From assembly GCA_025677815.1 (NCBI GenBank), contig JAIXMP010000001.1:248001-312000 (forward strand): a DNA stretch of 64,000 nucleotides, in the 5' to 3' direction. Position 1 is the first letter of the stretch, and every line of letters starts with the position of its first letter. Shown here piece by piece: positions 58,598 to 64,000 of this stretch. Source of the DNA: Phascolomyces articulosus (lineage: Eukaryota > Mucoromycota > Mucoromycetes > Mucorales > Lichtheimiaceae). Below the pieces are notes generated by a model, which was given only the letters and a program-made list of their open reading frames with translations, did no database searches and was not told the DNA's origin. Position numbers and translations under genes: made by a program.

Positions 58598-60284
58598 GTT
58601 GATTTAAAACGAGATTATGTAGCTTAAATAAAGAGAAAAAAGGTGAGAAAAAGAAGTATTAATTTTGCATTACGTGCTCAGAGCAACGGATTTTTTTTTG
58701 TATCTTTTACCCGCTAAAACGTCACACGAACAGACGCAGATATTGGGATGAATAACTCTCATTCTAACCTACAATCTATATATAATTGTCGCGTTTGATA
58801 TGGGTTTCTTAAATTAGATTTGTATAGTATGATGCTCATCATCACCTCAATTCGGTCCCACTCTTTTCACCCATGGAACATGTCCATATCGAATCGATAT
58901 TGTTATTTCCGATAAACTATACTCTCTTTTTCAAGTAATGGTACTCGCTTTAGTATAATGTAGAAGTGTGCTATCTATTTATGAATCGTATAAACGATCA
59001 GACAATAGTGACGGGTAAGGGGGTGAAAGGAAATTGACGCGTTATAAGATCATGATTCTAAATACGCTGGATAAAGACCGCTGTCTGGAATTTGCTGACA
59101 AATCTAACTTTTTCAAGGGTTCAACATTAAATACTTAAATATAAATACCACATTGAAAAGAAATATCTTTTCTACAAAACTACGAAGAACTAATATATAA
59201 AATACTTTTTCACCGATAATAAATGATTCATGATTTAACTACTCTGACCAACAGTGAATTTAATTCTAATGGGGGTTTTTGATGAGTTTAAATCCATTTA
59301 TATCCAATAAAGTTTTGTTTTTTTGTGTAAACAAAATACTTGTGGATGCGATGTTCTTCATATATGCATATATGTTCTACAAAAAAATACTTATGGATGC
59401 GCAAAATAATATGCATTACTGAAAATAACTGGGATATATGAGTTTCCCTTTCTCTTGAAATAATATTTAAGCCCTCATCATATTGATACAATCCTAATAT
59501 GTGGAGAGAAGCGAAATGAACCTAAAGGTTACTTAATTTTTCTGCTCATTCCTAAAATGTTCACGCACTGTGCTATGGATAAGAAATAGATGAAAAGAAT
59601 AATGACGAATGAAAAGAGACAAAAAACTTGTGAGAATCGATATAGGTTTATTAATGACGATAAAAAGATTGACAAAAAGGTTGATTATTTCTAAAATTCA
59701 TAATGTATGATATTTATATATGTTTTTTTATCCACACCATATCATAGATCATGGTATTTTGTTGTTATTTAAATTGTTTGTTGTAATGATCAATATTATT
59801 GGAATATAATTGTACTCTATTATATTATTTATATACGTAATAACTAGTTTTATGATGAATGTTATGTATTACGTATATTATGTTCTTACTCGTTGGTAGA
59901 AGGCATGAATAATAATGATGTCCGTTTGTAAATACTGTATGGACCTATTTCATTATTATTATTATTATTATTTAGGGTAAACAATTATATATTTATTATG
60001 ATAATGCAACGTAATATATAATCGATAATATCGGATGCCATGCTACCTTTGACACACTTTTCAATAACATTCTCCAATTATATTTAATGACAAACACTAC
60101 ATGTATATGAGAACTATCCATTATAAATGTATTCGTCGCCGTTCGTTATATGTTATTGTCCTTCTCATACGAAGGGAGGATGTACCACCACTTCTTTGTT
60201 GTGGTGTCCTTTGGAGGAAAGAATAGTCACATCTGAAAAAAAGAAATCGCGACCATCTGAAGAGTTTATTGGGTACCAGTAATT
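58598..60284. other. Gene-poor AT-rich region
   Basis: No supported gene in about 1.7 kb. A degenerate direct repeat of about 60 bp containing AAATACTT(G/A)TGGATGCG occurs at about 59333-59350 and 59385-59402. An ATT run lies at about 59953-59973. Confidence 0.5.
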
Positions 60285-60750
60285 CCATAAAATATCGCTA
60301 TTCCCTTCTTTACGTTAAAATATACACCTTTAACCTTCGTTGCTTTATGTCTTCAACTTTTTTTTTATCAAAAAAAAAAAGAAATAAAAACGACAGGTTG
60401 CAAGTATATAGGTACGATTTTATATTTATACATAATCAATAGGAAAATATCAGCAATCACAAAGATCGTATCAAGTATAAATTTCTGTAATATGCAAAAC
60501 AAAATCTATATGTTTAACATCATTTCCTTGTCTCTTTCTATGAATGTGATTTATCTTGCTTATATGTTCAAACTTGATTTATAAAAATTTATACTATCCG
60601 ATGAAAAAAATTGTTTCTAAAAAGAAAGATATATTATGATGTAAAAGGTCCGTACCAACAATTATTGATTCGTTAAACGATATTTTTTTTTTGGATATTA
60701 TGCAAACAATTACTACTTTTTAATTGGTAACCCATATTCAATAATAGTTG
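60285..60750 (+). repeat. Diverged copy of the inner palindrome arm plus spacer
   Basis: Aligns in order and orientation with 37185-37615. Matching landmarks are GCTATTCCCTTCTTTA, ATAGGAAAATATCAGCAATC, TCTCTTTCTATG and AAAAGGTCC.TACCAAC, then a relative of the spacer (CTTTTTAA, CATATT.AATAATAG). Many substitutions and indels show it is old. It contains one arm and the spacer but no adjacent inverted second arm, suggesting it represents the single-unit form from which the palindrome arose. Confidence 0.85.
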
Positions 60751-60786
60751 ATCTGCAAAATAAACTTTTGATTGATATATATTATA

Positions 60787-61448
60787 CAGTACCCGCTCGC
60801 TAAACCGATACCCAAAATATGTGAGGAACTTTATCGGTTTAACGAAATACCGGTTTAGCGAATACCGATTAACTTTTGAAACCCTGTTGACAGCATATGC
60901 TGGAAGATTGAACTAGGTTGCATAATATAAAAGAATCGAAAATGCTTATTGTAAATAATGATATTCTTATTTTATTTCATTATCTTTTATTTTCGTCGAT
61001 ATGGGCAAAAAAAGTGCATTGACAATACGTTAAAAGCTTGCTATTTGTATTAAGAAAGAAAAAGAGCCAAAGATTACTCAATCCGAACTTGCCAAATGGG
61101 CCAAAGACGAGCTCAAATTGGAAAAGGTTCCTCGTCAGCAGACTATCAGCGACATATTGAAGAAAAAAAAATGAACTTATGGCAGGACAGAGCACAATCT
61201 TGATTCTAAAAAGCTTCGAAACCTGCACTTCCAGAGTTATGTAGAATACTTGCTAACTACATAAAAATACCTAAAAATAATATATATATATATATATTAT
61301 AGCACCAGTAAATATTTGGACCAGTCTACCGGATACCAGTTTAACGAATCACCGATATTTTACTATGTATATAAAAAAATAATTGAGAGATTGTACCGGT
61401 TTAGCGAAATACCGGTTTAACGAATACCGGTTTAGCGAGCGGGTACTG
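60787..61448. mobile_element. Pogo-like (Tc1/mariner) deletion derivative, 662 bp
   Basis: Terminal inverted repeats start CAGTACCCGCTCGCTAAACC on the left and end with its complement on the right (GCGAGCGGGTACTG). Both ends are flanked by TA (60785-60786 and 61449-61450), the target duplication of Tc1/mariner elements. CAGTA ends are typical of the pogo/Tigger/Fot1 branch. The subterminal regions hold several copies of ACCGGTTTAGCGAATACC in both orientations. Only a fragment of a transposase N terminus remains inside, so the element cannot move by itself. Confidence 0.9.
61001..61173 (+). pseudogene. Remnant of a pogo-type transposase N-terminal helix-turn-helix
   Basis: From ATG 61001 the frame reads MGKKSALTIR, a TAA, then KLAICIKKEKEPKITQSELA, KWAKDELKLEKVPRQQTISD and ILKKK before a TGA in an A run. 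The pattern (SELAKWAKDELKL, then QTISDILKKK) is that of the Psq/CENP-B-type DNA-binding domain of pogo transposases. The catalytic DDE part is absent. The internal stop and A-run shift mark it as dead. Confidence 0.8.
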
Positions 61449-61450
61449 TA

Positions 61451-63917
61451 TTTTTTTATGTAATTGCTTTAATGATTAAAAGAGAATGTTATATTTATTT
61501 CAATAGAATAAAATCAATATTAATTTTCTTTATATTATTAGGCTGTTTCCTATGCATATATAGACTAATAATGTTGATCATTAGTAGAATCATTATATCG
61601 TAACAGCGTTTTTATTTATTTTTATTAAAATAACAACACAAGTATAGAGACAAACTTAGCTTTTGCGACATTCTTAGCCGTAATCATCATTTGTAAAATG
61701 ATTACGTTTCCAAGAGTCACCACGAGGAGGTGATGTCGCGTCGACTCTCCCGTCCGTTTTGGTGCTGTCGTCCATGTGGGTGTTGTCGTCTTGTTGATGC
61801 CGTTGCTATTCATTTGGTGCTGTCAGCCGTGTGGGCGCTGTCGTCTTGCTGACGATGTGCGGTGCTGGCGTCCTTTTTTTTTGTTGAATTGTCCGTCTGC
61901 TGAATCGCCCATTTTGTTCAAAAACCCATTTTTGTTCGCGTACATCCGTTTGCATTAATATTGATTTAATAACAAGATCTCATTAGTTTTATAAAGTTAC
62001 ATTGTTAAAAAATATGCACAACTTACCATTTCCGTTTGTGTAATGATGAAGAAGCAAAAGAAAAAAATTCGGATCCGCGGAACAGGAAGTTCTTTTATAG
62101 CTTTTCAATTGAATATCCGAAAAGTGACTCTTTTATGGCGCAGTAGTGATGAGTGGAATCAGCTGTACCGTTATAATATGATGATATTATATAGTGAAAA
62201 ACTGGTCAAAATGAAAGAAGTAAATGTCAGAAAAGAAAGGAAAGAGTAGTAATAGACAATATCACTGTTGATGTGGAAAAATGTTTAAGTTGTCTGACTG
62301 TTCCTGAAATGTTTCACATTTCTATAAAAAGTCAATGATCTGCACACTGTGGCGTTGCCTTTTGACTAAACTAGGGTTAGTTTGGTTGGAATAATAATGA
62401 ACTACTTTATTGTATACTTCACACATTCATTGCAATCTCATTTACTTGATTCCTGTAAACGTTTCAACAGGAATAGTTGATTGTCTTGCAAAAATACAGG
62501 TGCCTGTTTCGTTTCGTAAGTTTTATGTTTCCGTCAGGGAACTTATCTCTGAATATGCTTTTTTGTTGATTCATAGAGTAGGAGCTACTTATAAATGGGG
62601 TGCTCATTCTTTTTTATAGCTTGCAAATCAAACTGAAGCAAAAGGAAAGAAAAAACAATGCATGACTATATATTCAACAGCACCCAAGGCCCATCTATTG
62701 ACATTCACTTCGCCTTGTTTGAAGACTAAGAATATTTTCATGATACACCTTTTTTGACAAGGGTGGCATTTTATTTATTTATAGGCTTCCTCTTGAATAA
62801 AGTTTTTCTCATGATTTGTTATTGCAAGTGCACTTATTAGTCTTCCTTGAAATTTTCCATGAGTGGAAATCCAGCGACGAGTGGAAAAATAAGCGATAAA
62901 TGACATGAATGATGATATTGAAGTAACAAAAAACAAGAAAGCAAGGAATAGATGAGATCCCCATCCAAACGCCTGAAAACATTCTGCATAGAACAAGAGT
63001 AAATCATATAAAAAGGGGAAAAAAATAGTTATAACCATATAAAAATATCTTGCTTATACGTTTCTTATTCAAAATTTTGTGTATGTTATTGATAAAGTAT
63101 CAAAGCAAGACGCTAAGAGAGATTACCGTTAAGTATTCGCAATCCAAGTCTACGTAATATTGCATTTTTCACTATCGCAGATCGGTTTATTTTGACGGAT
63201 TAGTATGGAAAACGAACTGGTGATTTTATTTTGCGGAAAAACAATAATTATCAAAGGGTAAAGGTAAGAGGTAGGTGGTTTTTTATTTTGGATAGCAGTT
63301 ATACTATTGACATTTTTTGTTGATGGAAGGGCCTTTTTGGCTTATAACTCGACAAATAAGATTTCATTTATTCTATACACTATGTTATACTATTCTATGC
63401 ACAATGTTCTCTGCTACTTAATTTTGTATCATAAACAAAATAGATTGGATTTCTGGGATTGATGACTATGTTATAACGAAGAATATATCCAACGTATTCA
63501 GAATGGACATATCTATGGAAAAAACAACAAATATATTTTATTTACACAATTACAGAGTCATTGGAAAAACCATGTGAGTTACAGTGTGTTTATGTTATAA
63601 ACGATGAATTATCCACCGAACATTTGTCAGCTTTCTTAATTTACAAACCAAAGCTGGTTCACCCTTTGGTCGTCATGATGAAAATGGAGCGGAAGACCTG
63701 GATGAAAAAGATTATTGTTGTAATTCAAAATTCTCTTTTGTGTAAATTAGAAGAGCAGATGGCAAAAATATTAACGAAGGTATAGATGCACGCATACTAT
63801 CTAAATTTATATTAGAGTAGTTCTTGAAGTATGCACATCATTTTATTATTCTTATGAATAAAAGAAAAAAAAAGCATAAAACATTATCTATTTGGTTATA
63901 ATATGATATATTCTTCC
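61451..63917. other. Gene-poor region with weak coding remnants
   Basis: No confident gene. A relatively GC-rich block at about 61735-61890 contains two diverged copies of a roughly 55-bp unit (GGTGCTGTC...GTGTGGG.G.TGTCGTCTTG). On the minus strand it reads as DDNTHMDDSTKTDGRVD followed by TSPPRGDSWKRNHFTNDDYG and a stop, with a frame change upstream: a possible decayed gene end. Frames at 62043-62249, 62410-62619 and 63561-63785 are short and unrecognised. Confidence 0.5.
62775..63038 (-). CDS. Possible small membrane protein (87 aa), doubtful
   Basis: ATG at 63038. The predicted product has a hydrophobic N terminus (MVITIFFPFLYDLLLFYAEC) and a second hydrophobic helix (HLFLAFLFFVTSISSFMSFIAYF). 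A basic, polar tail follows (STRRWISTHGKFQGRLISAL). No family is recognised. It sits alone in repeat-rich DNA and could be an exon remnant of a larger membrane protein. Confidence 0.25.
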   Translation of the reverse strand: MVITIFFPFLYDLLLFYAECFQAFGWGSHLFLAFLFFVTSISSFMSFIAYFSTRRWISTHGKFQGRLISALAITNHEKNFIQEEAYK

Positions 63918-64000
63918 ATTCTATTCTTTATCGATAAAAATGGAAGGCATATAAAGTAATGAAGATTAAAGAAGTACATAGTAACATAAAGAAGGGAATA
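63918..64000 (+). repeat. Start of another palindrome-repeat copy, opposite orientation to 60285
   Basis: Aligns with the right arm at about 37918-38000; the end of the window (AAAGAAGTACATAGTAACAT, then AAAGAAGGGAATA) is an exact match. It is inverted relative to the copy at 60285-60750 and continues beyond the window. Confidence 0.85.

Overview
The window reads as nuclear DNA of an early-diverging filamentous fungus, most likely a Mucorales-type Mucoromycete. It is AT-rich, with many microsatellites and homopolymer tracts. Genes are split by short introns (about 50 to 130 bp, GTAAGT-like donors, YAG acceptors), and proteins carry long Asn, Gln, His and Ser runs. No bacterial-style operons, tRNAs, rRNAs or CRISPR arrays were seen. 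Exon structures were worked out by hand from splice signals and reading-frame continuity; most gene models close exactly to a multiple of three.

Layout. 1-480: truncated copy of a repeat found again at 36-39 kb. 1.6-8.4 kb: four plus-strand genes (stand-alone UBP zinc finger, unrecognised basic/acidic disordered protein, EMC10 of the ER membrane protein complex, FMP32/CCDC90-like mitochondrial coiled-coil protein). 8.9-19.2 kb: three minus-strand genes (PhoD-like phosphatase, Lst2-like protein without FYVE finger, unrecognised helical protein). 20.4-22.9 kb: ABP2-like DNA-binding protein. 24.3-26.4 kb: fungal transcription-factor middle domain without a visible zinc cluster. 26.75-32.09 kb: complete Ty3/gypsy retrotransposon with identical 374-bp LTRs, tRNA-iMet primer site, and a -1 frameshift signal between gag and pol. 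32.9-33.7 kb: Yop1/REEP-type ER-shaping protein with an 11-bp micro-exon. 34.7-40 kb: a 2,025-bp apparently perfect inverted repeat with a 63-bp spacer, carrying two identical copies of an 89-aa gene and identical TATA promoters firing outward into two different flanking genes.

40.9-50.5 kb: housekeeping genes (SRP receptor alpha, mitochondrial tyrosyl-tRNA synthetase, GT15 mannosyltransferase, LSm3) with one decayed F-box/TPR pseudogene. 50.8-52.7 kb: SFP1-like C2H2 factor whose first coding exon appears to be just ATG. 55.0-57.0 kb: TPR/F-box/LRR pseudogene with several stops and frameshifts. 57.9-58.6 kb: glyoxalase I. 58.6-64 kb: gene-poor, repeat-rich DNA with a 662-bp pogo-like deletion derivative and two further diverged pieces of the palindrome repeat in opposite orientations.

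How the genes relate: several products act in the secretory pathway (EMC10, SRP receptor, Yop1, GT15 mannosyltransferase), but gene order suggests no functional cluster. The least ordinary structure is the palindrome and its dispersed relatives at 1, 60.3 and 63.9 kb.
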